The notes: generated from the sequence alone by a model not told the origin. Counted from the stretch's first letter, positions 43,705 through 56,589 are shown. The stretch: 61,461 bases of DNA from Acanthaster planci (GCF_001949145.1 NW_019091699.1:120089-181549), one strand, 5' to 3'. Numbers and translations: made by a program.

Positions 43705-46208
43705 ATGCATAATTTCTCCGTTGTCCCACTTTTGAGAGAGCCGCAACCGGTCTCCCCTCCTACCCCTGAAGAAGGTTACGCCCCCCTTCCATATCCCATT
43801 CCCGTGATCATCGCCATCTTGGTGGGCGCACAAATCGTCATCATCGTCTCTATTCTGTTGTACGTCCTCAGCTATGGCAGAAACATGGAGAAATCTGCGT
43901 ACCGCGAAATAGGTCGATCTCCTCTCTCCGGATCTCGATTCTGGAAGAAAGTACGAAAGAAACTAGGACTCCGAGAGGGTGACCGATGTGCGAAAGCGAG
44001 CGCAAAGTACAGCATTCAAGATGCAACATTCTTGGAGAAATGGAGGGAGAAGAAACGAGAGATGGTCGTCCCACACCACGTGCAGACCATGTCCCGTCCC
44101 ATCGAGTTTTCCATCCCGACAAAGACTGAAACGCTCGTACGGCCAAAGGCTTCGGAGAAGTTGAGGCAATTCCCGCTGCCTCCCATGAGGAAGCCCAGCA
44201 AGGACCCCTGGATGTCTCCGAGTTTCAAGAGGCCGAGGAATCCCAACCTGAGCAGTGCCATGAGAACCCGGAGCCTGCAGACGGAGGAGAGGAAGGCCAG
44301 CAACAACCGAATGGCGCGATCTCACTCTGTGCCCATCAACCTGGGTGAAGCGGCATCAGCTTTGGCGGACCAGGTGGACCAGACGTCGGCCTACCAGACT
44401 GCAATCGGAGAAATTGAGCCGGACCTGTACCGCATCGACGAGCAGCACGAGCTGTACACGCCGTCCAAATTCGGCCTTGGTAAGTTGTCGTTCTCGCTCT
44501 TCTACGACGAGCGCGAGGGGCAACTGACGGTGTACCTGATTCAGGCGGTCCAGCTACCCGCAAGAACAGAGCGTGCGACTGCAGACACCTACGTCATGGT
44601 GTCGTTACTTCCAGATGAAGAGAAAAAATCTGCAACTTCCAAGGTAACAAATATTAATATTTTTAGAAGGTACTGCAGGATTCAGCCAACTTTTTCACTA
44701 TGAAAAAGACTTCTTCCCCGCAGAAATTAGTCGGTTATTTGAAGAAGCTAGCACATTTTACGATTTTTCTTTTCCTTTCTCAAAAGGTTCATCGACGAAC
44801 TCTCAACCCCATTTACCGGCAGAATTTCATCTTCCGGGTGCCGGAGGAGGATGTTATCGACACGGTGATCAAACTGACGGTAGTCGGCTTGGACGGCTAT
44901 TCCCATCCGGTTCCCATCGGTCAAGTGGTGTACCCATTGCGCACTCACGACTTTGGTTCGTCTTCGAGTGACGTCAGTCAACCGATTTGGCGGGATATCG
45001 AAAAGTCAGACTCAGTAAGCAACTGTGCTTATCGGCGCTATAGTTGTTCATGTAACTACAACCAAAGATGGTAGATAGATGTAGCCCTATTCATTTAAAA
45101 AAAAATGTGCACAAAAAAGCAGAAATTAAAATTCATATAGACCAAACATTTCAAGCACAATAGAAGTGTTTTGGGTAAATGTTAAAAGTCCGTGGCTCAG
45201 TCAACGTTTTGTCAAAGAAAAACAAATGTTTCAAGCTAATTGACATTATTTGACATTCTGCAGCCAGAAGAACCAAGACAGGGTGACATCCTAGTTTCTT
45301 TGACCTACCTTCCCACTGCTGAGCGGGTGACCGTGGCCATACTTAAGGCTCGCAATTTACGCCTGCCGGAGTCAGAAGAACCAGAGGCCAGGAAGCTGGG
45401 TAAGTCCACTTGAAGAACATTTGGCAAGTGTTGCTTCAACTATCACCCCTTTTTACGGGGGAGGGGCCAAACTCCTTCCACTATGGTTTAACAGCGATCT
45501 ACGGGTATATACATTGCAAATCACACGAAACTGTTGGATTTGAGACGAGTTTGGAGTTTAAAAAAGAGACGAAATTTCATTATGACATAGTACATGCAAT
45601 TGTAAAATTGAGATCTGGACAAGACGGTCTTGGAAATTCCCTTTACCTTGTGGATTTTGAAAAACACAACAGTTATTGGAAGCATTTTAAAAATCCTTAC
45701 TTGTCTTGACAGTTATGGACACATTTGTCAAGGTGACTGTGGTGAAAGGAGATAAAGTAGTGAAAAATAAGCAGACCTCTGTGGTGAGACGCAATGCAAA
45801 TCCCACCTTCAACGAGGCATTTACCATTGATATGAGCAGCGAAGACGAACAGGTAACCAGTAAGCCTCTTGATACATTTTGGCCCCATATCTGGGCAAGT
45901 TTTCGCATATAATTATGCACAAACGATTTCAAGGATTGAAATACTGAATCGGAATAATTCCTGGGGTTTTTCAAATTTCGGCAGTTTCAAGCCAGAAACT
46001 TTCTGACTGGCGTCTCTTACTTCCATTACCAAAGGTGTGCATCGTATTCGCGGTCTGCCTGCGCGTGAATCCTTTCGCCGGCCACAAGACCCTCGGGCGA
46101 TGCTTGGTCGGACCGGACGAAAAAGCGACGGGAGACGGGGCGGCTCACTGGCGGGACATGATGGCCACGCCGCGGAGCGCGGTGGCAGAGTGGCATCCAC
46201 TCAAATGA
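43705..46208 (+). CDS. Synaptotagmin with two C2 domains lacking most calcium ligands (SYT12-like?)
   Basis: This is a membrane-anchored double-C2 protein of the synaptotagmin family, which acts in vesicle trafficking and exocytosis. Coding exons are 43705-44643, 44787-45014, 45264-45399, 45713-45852 and 46035-46208, giving 538 residues. A short proline-rich lumenal N-terminus with an NFS sequon precedes one membrane span at about residues 31-57. A basic linker of about 190 residues follows, then C2A from about 257 and C2B from GDILVSLTYLPTAERVTV, ending in the family's WHPLK. In C2A only two of the five usual calcium aspartates can be aligned (ADTY, and LDGY in loop 3). In C2B only one remains (MDTF), and loop 3 reads CLRVNPFAGHKT. 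It should therefore not bind calcium normally. The TAERVTV motif and missing ligands recall SYT12, but the paralogue is uncertain. A good acceptor (tttcaaactag) lies 14 bases before the ATG, so an upstream exon probably exists. Confidence 0.92.
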
Positions 46209-46710
46209 CACGACGAAACGTGCACAGCTCCCAGTAAAAAGATAAATTATATCTCCCTTTTCTTGTTGACGAAGTTTTCTTGTGACAAGTGTGATCCTTA
46301 TTCCAGACGTGGAACAAGTGGCACTTATTGAGTGTTGTGGAATACGGCTGTCTCATTTCTTGAATTTGTTCAAACATTTATGTCGTTCAATGAGAAGACA
46401 AATGCTGCAAAATTCAATCGTTTCTTTTCTGTATCTTACGTAGTACCTTTTGTTTCTGTCATAAAGTTATTAACAAATACATACCTGTAATTGCTGACAA
46501 TTTCAAACTTATTTGTGGATTGCACAAAGGCAACAACAGTCAAATTATGAGAATTTAAACCCGAGTACTAAAAATACTGGACTAGTGATGAAACTTTAAA
46601 ATGTTGGCCGATGAGGAATTGTTTCCAAATCTTCTAGGAAAAGCTGGTTTACTGCTGTCAAATTCACGACAGTGAATTTAAAATGCTCTCACTTCAAACA
46701 AACTACACAG

Positions 46711-46825
46711 GGTTTGTATGGCTGCCATCTTGCAGGGCAGTGCTTTTGTTCACCAGGGTATGCACAAAGGAGGCTTCCCGGTGGAACAAAAGAACTGCCC
46801 TGCAAGATGGCTACCATGCAAAGCC
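46711..46825. mobile_element. MITE family B, copy 1
   Basis: GGTTTGTATGGCTGCCATCT then TGCAGGGCAGTGCTTTTGTTC is mirrored by GAACTGCCCTGCAAGATGGC then TACCATGCAAAGCC. Arms of about 42 bases leave a centre of about 30 bases. Confidence 0.9.
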
Positions 46826-48119
46826 TCTATAGGTGTGCCCCGTCACAAAGAACATCTTCAAGCAAATCATCTCTTAGAAAACACACTTTCAAGATCAGCC
46901 CTATGATGTTGAAAACAGCTGTCATGGTCAACCCGGAATTCAAACCCATAGCCAAAATGGACAATATTTCATAAGTTTGTTCTACATGTCAAAGGAATGA
47001 CATTAAGTACACTACACACAATCTATATATCTTTACACACACATCACAAAATTACATGCAATGTCTAGGACTTATTTACACTTAATAACTTAAAATATCT
47101 TTCTTACAACCAACTACAAGAAAATATACTCAAGTACCTTGCGTAACCCAATGATCATTTGTCTCCAGCATATTGGCAAACTCCAGTAAGAATCTGAAAT
47201 TTTCTGCAGATTAATATAAAAAGTGATATGTCAATTAATGCCAGGATTTAAAAACGGTGCTGTATCATTTACGACATTTCCCGTCCAAGAACATCCAAAT
47301 GTAGAATTATCAATAAATTTTCATAAATGTATGATATCAAAATTTGTGGTAGGGTCTGGAAGAATACCATTGCATGTCCATGTAAGAAAATGATTAAATG
47401 TAGGACATGTAGGTAGTCCATGGTGAGCATTCATTTTGTACGGCACCACCGTAACAATACTACCACATGTAGTTTGGAATGCTTTAGCAACATACTAGGA
47501 AAATGCCGTAGACGCTTGATTTTGAAAGCAGAAAAGCTTATGGAACGCGGGGAACTTGGGGGCAAAGAGGCACAATGAACTGCAGGTTGTGTCAGTACAA
47601 AACCAAAGAATGAGTTTGCCTGCTAACTGCTGGAACCTGTTAGTTCTACCAATGGCTATCAAATAAAAAAAATGTACAAAGTAATCACACCTGGAGTGCA
47701 CTTGTGTAAAATAGGAGCACTATCATTTGCATAATTTCAAAAATATTAGTATTGAGACCCTAAATCAAGCTGTGTAGTGAATTTTTGTACTTTTTCCAGT
47801 AGAACAAACTATCCTCCCTGATTTGAAAAGCACCCTCATTGGCACAGGACAGACAAGCTGGTGAAAAGTTTTTCAATTGAAGCTCGTGCTCAATGGAAAA
47901 ACACGTCATTTCTTGTTCCCACTTGAAGCAGATAGGGTTCACAAAATGAAAGTAAAGACAAGTATGCGTTGTCTTCCTGCTACAGAGTTTTTGTACAGTG
48001 AATGTGAAAAGTTCGCTACAATTAAAAATTTTACAGCAAAAAAGCACAAGAAATTACTACATGCACAGAATAGTGACAAAACTTCAACACTTCTTGCAGG
48101 TTTGGGCAACAGTATGGAG
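46826..48119. other. Gene-free region between two MITE copies
   Basis: No supported exon. AT-rich with short frames only. Confidence 0.4.
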
Positions 48120-48234
48120 GGTTTGCATGGCTGCCATCTTGCAGGCCACTGCTTTTGCTCAACAGGGTATACACAAATGAGGCTTCAGTGTGGAACAAAA
48201 GAACTGCCCTGCAAGATGGCTACCATGCAAAGCC
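48120..48234. mobile_element. MITE family B, copy 2
   Basis: Same length and arms as copy 1 (GGTTTGCATGGCTGCCATCT ... AAGATGGCTACCATGCAAAG). The arms may extend a few bases further, since TATGGA precedes and TCTATG follows. Confidence 0.9.
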
Positions 48235-49231
48235 TCTATGAGATATCAAACGTAAATTAACTATCATAGCTGCATGATTAGTATCAACCTGACGGGATCC
48301 AAAACGTTTGTACTCAAGGTTCGTATATTCCACATGTGGACACTTTGTTCAGTATTTAAAGGGTTTATGCAAAAACACTTGGGTCCCTACAACCCTTGAA
48401 AATGCACCTCTACGATTCATTTAACCATATTTTCAGTTTTTGCTTTGTTATTTCAAAAGGATGCAAATGCCCCCATTCATGAGCAAAACTGTCATATCAT
48501 CCCAGGGAGAACAACTCATTGTTGTCTTGATTGGTGCAAAGGAATCTGATGGAATTTTCGATATTCTAGTGTCTTAAATGATCATTTCCTTGGTTATTTA
48601 TTGAGCAAGCACATGGCAATAAACCAAAGCGAGACCCTTTCCTCAGAAATGTTCCAGTGAGAAAATTTCAAGTTCATAATTTAAACAGAAAAACATCAAC
48701 TGAACAGTGTCTTCCCTGAATGACGTCACAGCGGTAGCTCCCTGTGTTGCCTAGCAAAGCACAGACAGTTTTCACTGTTTGCATTCAAGTCCAATTTCAA
48801 TGCACGTACCCCCCACACAACAAAAAAGTAAAACACTACACACTGGAGAAGAGTGTAGAGTTGCACAGAAAAGTTTGCCTCAGAAAAAGAAATCATTGCC
48901 TGAACCCTTTGATTTGCACAGTTGAAAAAGATATTGACACCTCTAATCAAGTCTTATTTAGGAAGGGCTAATGAAGGCAGTGAGCAGATAGGAGGTAGCA
49001 GGTTTATAATGATTCAGTGAGGTTACAAACGGAGGTTACAACCACAACAGTTATGTATAGAATATTCACACTACACTAGCACGACAGTGCTGGCCAAACA
49101 CTGATTACATTGATCCATTGATTACAGAACAAGCAACCCACCCACACAGCAGCATACCTCGGGTGCGGGAAATCTCCAAGAACACTTTTCATTTACAAAT
49201 GTGATTTTCTAGATGTTTGCCTGAACATACT
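48235..49231. other. Gene-free region
   Basis: No supported exon or bounded repeat. Confidence 0.4.
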
Positions 49232-50110
49232 CAGGGCTCGAAATTGGGCTAATCATCAGGGGAGCAAGTACTTGCTCCCAAGAGGGCTGGATTTGTCACT
49301 TTACAGAAGCAAGTAGCTCCTGTACTACATATAAGACATATGTTCAAGAAAAAAAACCAAAGACCCTGGTCCTTCCTGTTGCTTTTGTTTAAATTAATGA
49401 CACTGATAACTTACGGCTTAGACTTTCGCAGATATTAAAGCCTTGATCGAGTTGTTATTTTTGCGGGTTGCACACAACGTACAACTAGTAGTGAGCATGC
49501 GACCAACCGGAACCTCAAACATGTGCTTAGTGATAGCGATGCTACGCAAAAGTCGGGCACCGGGCCTTTATAATGTACATATCCACAAAGATGTAAAAGG
49601 GAACTAACTGCAGCATTTTTGAAACGAGTGGATTAATCTGAGACTTTGGTTTCGCTGTTTCCAGATATTTTGGAGCATGGTTCAAAACCGCATGTTCAAG
49701 CTATGACTGGAACCAGCGAAACTTAAGTCTAAGCCAAATCCACTCATTTGGCTTGAATTTACCCACGAGGGGCCAGTTTCCATACAACCGTGACACTGGC
49801 CGCAGGTATGCATGTGTAACCGTTCATGTGTGTGCGTGCATCGCATGTGAGACTGCAGCGTGCGCTCAGTGACATCGTAAACAAAATTGTACCATGTTAT
49901 GGTTCCATGACAAGGCTGATCCACGTGAAGTCAAAAAGTTAAGGTATTTTTCATGACAAAAGTAGAAACAAACAGTAAAAATGTTCAGGTACAGCTGTAC
50001 ATGGAATCAAACGGGTGTAAGTACTTGTGCCCATCATTATGATTTATGGGCGCATTTCGGAGACAAACAGGTGCATTTTAGCTACCTGCGCCCGTTAATT
50101 TCGAGCCCTG
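49232..50110. mobile_element. hAT-like non-autonomous element with CAGGGCTCGAAATT ends
   Basis: The left end CAGGGCTCGAAATTGGGC and the right end (AATTTCGAGCCCTG) are perfect inverted repeats of 14 bases, with weaker similarity inward around GTACTTG(T/C)... and GCGCCC. CAG...CTG termini of this form are typical of hAT elements. The 879-bp interior encodes no transposase. I could not find a convincing 8-bp target duplication. A second foldback is nested at 49626-49745. Confidence 0.75.
49626..49745. mobile_element. Foldback element nested in the hAT-like element
   Basis: GAGTGGATTAATCTGAGACT then TTGGTTTCGCTG is mirrored by CAGCGAAACTTAAGTCTAAG then CCAAATCCACTC. Arms are about 32 bases in 120 bp. 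Confidence 0.7.
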
Positions 50111-51349
50111 ATACCGAATACTACCAAATCTATAGACGTGTACATGTATGTTACACTTTAATTGTTAATTTAATTTACAATTAAAATATCCCTGCATAAC
50201 TTTGTATGCATGACACTCTACGCTTATTCAAGAGACCTCAATCACGGGGCAGCCATCTTTTTTTTTTTACCATTCGAAGCAATGCAACTAAACTGAGGCT
50301 GGAAGGAAAAATAGTCTGTTCCCTTCTATCAGTATGTGAAGTTGCATTACTATTGCAGATGGATCTACAGGGATTGAGACAAACATGGTGGCATCGTGAT
50401 GAAGGTCTATTGTCACCATTGGCACACTCAACTACACATATACAATGTGCAGACTCACTTTGTCAGAGCTGCCCAGGTTTGGTTCCCACACCAACACGTG
50501 GGTTTGTGCGTGCACTTTATACACTGAGGCAGAACAGAGTAATCTGGGTTTTCATGAACCGAAATGCAAGATATGGCACAGATACCATTCAGAGAAATGC
50601 TTTGAACAGGGGTGTAATTGGAGGAGAATGAAATATCCACAAAATTATCACATGAGGTTTGGAGGGCCCACAACAGCGTTGAGCCTATGGCATACATTTA
50701 TGTTTGCTTGAAGGCACCCCTTAAAGTACCCATTTCTTGTGTTCGATATCAACTGTTATTATATGAAACACCCGTCATGGTAAACTCAGGATATTCCAGA
50801 TTTTCAAAAGAGATTGCTTGAAAAATCTTGAAATCAGGAAAATGTCGATGACAAAAATCCTGAAATCAGAAAATAAAAATCCTGACAAATCTCACTCGTT
50901 TCAAAGGCTTGACACAAAGTAATTCCACCCCCTTACTTGTGGTAAACAGAAAAATCTGTCCATGACGGCTGAACTGAGGAAATAATGACAAAACAATTTC
51001 AGTTTGTGAAAACCCAAAATGGAGTGCGTGTGCCTAAGCATTGTTTGAGTTTCAGTTCATGAATAAACAAAAATTATCCTGTCCTACGCCAGTACACTGC
51101 ACCTGTATGGAATGCATGTAACGACAACCACCTGTCTCTTCATAGTTATCCAGTTTGTAAGTGACTTTGTCGTACACGCGCACATGATACTGATTACAAG
51201 ATTCCGCTGGATGAGCACCCAAGTTAAGCATTAACTTCCGGTTCTGTGGTTCCATGTGACTCTCTGTGCAGAGGGCGTGATTTAAACTGAAGCGACACAC
51301 AAACCGGAGAGTGATGACATAGGCACTCCCAAATCAGTAGGATGTTGAA
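50111..51349. other. Gene-free region downstream of the caspase
   Basis: A 141-codon open frame at 50206-50631 has no recognisable domain. No exon is supported. Confidence 0.4.
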
Positions 51350-51600
51350 TCTGAGATGTGTGGACTGGTGGTTGGAGGTTTGCAGCTCCCGAGTGCAGAG
51401 TCCCGGGTTCGAAGCCTGCAATTGGGCGCCCATTGTGCCTTCGGGCAAGTAATGTTACCCCCACTTGCCGAGCTCCACCCAGGAGTATCAATGGGTACCT
51501 GTGAGGGTAGAGAGGGTTACTGCGGTTGATAACCTGGTAGCAAAGTGCCTGAAATCATTGTATAGTTGGGTGTACGAGCCGCGAGTTGGACCATGAAAGG
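51350..51600 (+). mobile_element. tRNA-derived SINE with a MIR/CORE-like body
   Basis: A B-box GGGTTCGAAGCC (51405-51416) sits about 45 bases after an A-box-like TGTGGACTGGTGGTTGGAG. The body contains CTTCGGGCAAGTAATGTTAC and GAGTATCAATGGGTACCTG, a pattern seen in several ancient metazoan SINE bodies. The family name is not assigned. It lies just downstream of the caspase 3' end. Confidence 0.7.
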
Positions 51601-51950
51601 GTGCAATGTTCCTAGCGACGAAGGTTCCTTTGGTGGGAACTGCACTTCGCTGGTTCACAGGCGACTGTGAAATGCATGTGTTATGGTCGCATCGCTACCA
51701 TCAAACACTCCCGACCAACATGGCTCTTTGTAACTGATAAAGGGGGGGGCTTCTACTTAAGGTGGATACCCCCCAGGGAGTTGACAGGGTGCATAGGGTT
51801 GTTTCTGGGACCAGTGAGCAGGGATAGGGTGTAAAGTGCATTGACAGTACGCCATGCACTGCGAAATGCACTACACTGATTTGTCACATTATCGGCCTGT
51901 CCCTCTACAGAGAGACACCGGTTGACTTCAGAGCTCCAATTGTCTTGCTT

Positions 51951-54900
51951 TCACTTGGGCGTGAACACCAACTGTTTGGTCAGCATCGACATGAAGCAGG
52001 GGATCTGCTTCTTGCCGATCATGCTGGGGTCCAGGCACCTCTCCACGGAGCGCTGGGCTACCAGGCGATTCACCACGGTCAGTATGGTGGTGAACTCCAT
52101 GGTGCTGCCGTACTTCTCCATGACTTGGCTTAGTGCCTGGATGAACCAGGATCCCAGGGACGTGTCTCGATGCGAGTAAAAACCTGCAACGGTGAAGCAA
52201 ACAAAATTGTATCAGTGTTACAAGACAATGGTAATCTAGGGGGAAATACCCATCCGTAGTCTACAATATGAGAGGTGCTTGGCATCTTTGCCCAAAAGCT
52301 TCAGAAATAGCACGTTCAAAACTGGTGATAAAGACTAGAATGACCTTCTGAATGAAGTTTAACTAAAAGTGAGGTAGCACTGATGAAGACTGACAGGAAT
52401 AGAGCAATGGCACTTTATGTTTTTCCAATAGTTACTTTCCACAAACTAATCCATGATTTGGCGTAATAGTCCACCTAACATTACAGGTTAAGAAAGGTGC
52501 TGCAGGGATCGAAATTTCAGGCCATTCACGCATTCGCAAGAAATCTTCAGCCCCGCTCAGTCCCGTCGGCTGTATCACAGTAATGATGCTTGATAAATTC
52601 TGACTGCCAGAGGTCAACCCAGCTAACTGGCAAAGGTATCTGGTGATCAATCCATCGAAAGTTGTGTGAGTGATCATTCAACGTACCTTGCGTTACAGAG
52701 TAACAGATGAGCATGTCCGCCCCAGCTGGAACGGTTGGGGTTGGTCCCCCGTCTACAACTGTGTAGCCGTATGAATCCGGTTCATCCTTGTCACCTAGGG
52801 CGTCTGTTTCCAGACCGATTTCATGTTTGTCACCTCGACAGGCCTACAGGAGGATGAAAAATAAATGACACTGCAGAAAGACATAAGCCATTCTCCACAG
52901 ATTCTTAAGACAGTTCAGTTATTCCTACTGGTTGAGAGCCCGTCAGTTGGCCAGTCTTATAGGATTAATAAAGCACCGGCTGGCTGTGCGGCCCCTCACG
53001 CAGTACGCGCCATGGATGTACCAATCTCCTTATAAGGAAACTGTATACGACTACTCACAAGAGAAACATACATAAAATGGCTGGGGGTGTTTGCTAAACA
53101 AAGCGAAACTAGTGAACAAAACCACAGTTGGAAGTTTGTGACTGATTTATGAATGGGAGTAAATATTGGCCAGTCCTAATGCCAACTCAGAAAGATCCAT
53201 TCTCCTTACCTGGTTAGAAATGTTTAAGACTGGCCAAGCACATCTCTATTGCCCTTATTAACCTGTTAACCATGGCAATCCTCAATCCTACAACAGGTGA
53301 AGATTTGAGAACATGTACGACTAATGCTGAACAGTTTTCCCATGCTAAACATTTTCCCTGTTTGTGGTAAGACACTTCAGTTCAAACGTATTGACCAAAA
53401 GAATAACTGAATTGAGGCACGGTAGAATATGATTGTACGCAAGCATGTTGATAACTTGAACACATATATGTGTAAGTCTGTGGGAATTTCATGTAGTAAA
53501 TTTCAAGTTCTCGTCAAAAATGTGAAGCCTGCCAGCTCATCTGCAAGCCAAAATATGCTCATAAATAAAAATGCTACACACGATACTACGAATGGTACAC
53601 CAGCATTTAGCAAGAAATATACAGCCAGATTAAAAGCCATGTTTGGCGAAGAAACTGACGCTTTTTTTGTTTCTGGAAGGATTTTTCGTACCTGTACTAA
53701 GAAGATCTTTGGCTTGCCCACTAGCGAGGGACAGTTTTCACCTCGGAAGTAGTCAAACAAGTCTTGTATTGGCAGGGTGCCATCGTAACCGTAGATAATG
53801 CCATCGTCTCCGTGCGTCAGAAATGCACACAGGAAGCAGTCTGAATCTGAGTGGTCCATCTCAAAGGCCGCTAAGAAAGAAAGCAAATGCAGTCTCAAGA
53901 AATTCAAAGCACATAATGACACACCTGTTTAAAAAAATGCATGCGTTTTGGTTGTGAGATGTTTATTTTCACGGAGAATTTCCATTCTACAATGCACGTG
54001 GACCACTTCCAAATCTCGGTATGTGCAAAAAGTTGGTACTTAGCCTGTAAAGTATTGGCAAAACACATTGGAAAAAGGAAAGTGGCTTTGGTGCAGCTTT
54101 TGACAATGGGCAACCAAAAGCAGGGATGTAACAGATGTCAAAGTCTGTGCTTGCAGAAAAGCTGACGATAAAAACAATGGCAACCACCCAGACAATCAAT
54201 GTGAAATTCCAAATCAAACACCCTAAAAAATCAGGCTAATGCTTTTGAAGACTGACATTAAATGTGAGGAGAAAACTTACGGAAGAATCAGAATGGATCA
54301 TTAATGTCAATAAAAGTGTTCGGGGTGTTGATGTCTGGGCATGCTCCTAAATGATCAGATGAATTTGTCCAAGTGTGCACATTCCTACATGTAAATCCTG
54401 AGAAGGTTCATTAATGGTCATGAAATCCCCAATATCTTCACTTCAAGACTTGCTCTGCACTGCTTGGTCATCACAGACAAACCATCTAATTAAAGAAAAA
54501 CATCTGCTAACCTCGTTCAAACTGCCTTTTAATTTCTCCTATCCTCAAGTCCTGGAACACCACCACTTCGAAGCCTATTTTGCCCAAGTGCTTGCGTAGG
54601 TTCCGGGCATCCAGCTCAGTTCCTATCCGCCTGTTCATGCCGACGGACATGGAGAAGTTCTCGTGGTTGAAGACCATGGCCAGTCCCCGCTTGGGGTGAT
54701 CCATGCGGTATCGCAGCTGGGCCTCATCAGTGAGTGATTCTATGAACCTGTGGGGACATGTTGAAAGCTGAAACGTTAACTTAATCAAAAGGCTAGTTTT
54801 AAGGAGCATGTCAGTAACCAGAAAACTTCAACAAAGATTTTTCATTTCCTTTAACCGTCTTTCAGGCTGTAGTCATTAGTTACAGACAATAAAAAAATTC

Positions 54901-55607
54901 AATTCACTTTCTCCAACTGCACTTTCTACACGGGATGGGACAGTCACCAACAGTCAGATCATGACCATGGTTGGTACTGTGACCAGTCCAATACAGTTGA
55001 CAGACCAAGGCAGGCAACTGACAGACAAAGCTGGCTAGTCAATCATCGAAAGTCAAAGCACAGCTACGTCAAGTTACATGTACATGTATCTCAACGGTCA
55101 AAGCCAATCAATTCTGCTTCATTGTTAAAACTCAAATCAATTTGACTGAGGATATTTTTTAATTTTTTTGTATATTTGCATTGGAAGGTTAATTATCAAG
55201 GACATTTAAGTAAATAGCAAACTTCAGGCCTGACAATTATTTATTAATAATTCACAAATATGTGAAGTAACAGATCTTAAGTTTGGAAAATTCCTAACAA
55301 GTAATTATTATTGGAAAAAAAACCAAGAAAGGCTGACTTAATTTTCACATTTAAAATTTTGCCAGGAAGACATTTCTATGTGAAGCAAATCTTACCCTGG
55401 AAAACGGAATGCAGATGACTGGTCATTTCTTGCCTGGTACCCTGCTCCTCGCAATGCAGGCCTTCCTATTGGTGAGCTAATGGAACCTGCTTTGATACCA
55501 GTCCTTGCGTCTGTGGCTGTGCCACTTCCAGAGGGTCTCTCCTCTGATTCCTTGGCTGTGTTGATTTCAGAGGGAGCATGTGCTTCTTGATTCTCACTCG
55601 TAGACAT
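51951..55607 (-). CDS. CASP3/7-like: Executioner caspase, caspase-3/7-like cysteine protease
   Basis: This is an aspartate-specific cysteine protease of the apoptosis pathway. Five coding exons on the minus strand are 55607-55396, 54747-54512, 53870-53692, 52843-52687 and 52183-51951. They splice in phase to 338 residues plus stop. The first about 78 residues form a short polar prodomain without CARD or DED, as expected for an executioner; ESLTD at 74-78 aligns with the caspase-3 prodomain cleavage site. The large subunit has the S1-pocket Arg111 ([11 protein letters not shown]), catalytic His169 (FLTHGDDG) and catalytic Cys211 in QACRG, a codon series split by an intron exactly between Gln and Ala. 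LETD at 220-223 is the likely interdomain cleavage site, equivalent to IETD of caspase-3. The small subunit has GFYSHRD and GSWFIQAL and ends [11 protein letters not shown]. The tryptophan before the substrate-binding Arg of caspase-3 is His266 here. Initiator caspases are excluded by the prodomain. Confidence 0.95.
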
Positions 55608-56589
55608 GACTCAAGAGAAATATTGGCAAAGCTGGTTCAGATGGATTGGCGTCCTCACACACGTAACAGTATCCATACAACAGAAAGGGTTGTTTTCCTT
55701 TTTGAACTGGGTTGGGATGAGATAAGTTTGTGAACATAGTACAGCTTCAGTTTTGACTGCAATCGTACCAGAGAAAACCTCCGTTTGCACTTTCCGAAGC
55801 AAATCTTCCCCTAAAGACCCTATAATAATAGCTATGGTAACCTATATGGAACTACAGGCACGAGTGTATTTTGTAGCGTTAACATATTATTGGCAAAAAA
55901 TCATTTTTTTCTACCATCCTCACCTCTCATTCAGTGTTTTAGTACTCATACTTGTTACTCGTACTCAAGTACTACTCAAGTACTACTCAAGTACCGTTTT
56001 CAGAGTACTCATGTCTTACTTGTACTCGAATTTCCAATTACTCATACCCGAACAACAGTTCTTGTACTTGGGCTGCAAAATACTCAGAAGAAAATTGTAC
56101 TCGAGCATTGATGAAAATCGATCCTCGCAGACCGATATTTGGTACAGTCTGACAAACACAAGGCCTACACATTCACTGTCTTAGCCAATCAATGTTGGTG
56201 TATTCATTGTCTTGGTTCCAAGACCTTCCTGTTTATTCTGTGACACAAACCATTACCAGATGAAGTAGCTGGAAGAGGCACTGTCAGTGTGTATAGCCTT
56301 GTGAAGTACACGTACACCACACACAATAATGCATCGCAGCACACCAAAAATGCGTCTTGGGTCCAAGACTAGTAGCACTAAATTCAGAAGTAGCTAGTCT
56401 GGTTCCTGGCCCTGACATACATGTAGGAATATGAAGTCTGGAAGGCAGACTTCACCCATCCACATTTACGTGTTACTAATGCATCAGGAGTACTGGTACA
56501 TGTACATTGTGCATGGCCATGTGTAAGCACAGATCACCTATCACAACTTCATTAATTTATACTGTTTCTGAATGTTATTTAGATGTTTT

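Noticed and set aside
43963-44325. Antisense open frames across the first synaptotagmin exon
   Set aside because: The plus-strand frame encodes the membrane span, linker and C2A with correct splice phases; the antisense frames are a by-product of its base composition.
50206-50631. Plus-strand open frame of 141 codons
   Set aside because: No recognisable protein family and no flanking splice sites that would connect it to a gene.
55753-56184. Plus-strand open frame of 143 codons upstream of the caspase
   Set aside because: It starts in the left arm of the 1.9-kb foldback and reads through its TACTCAAG repeats, so it is repeat-derived and not a gene.
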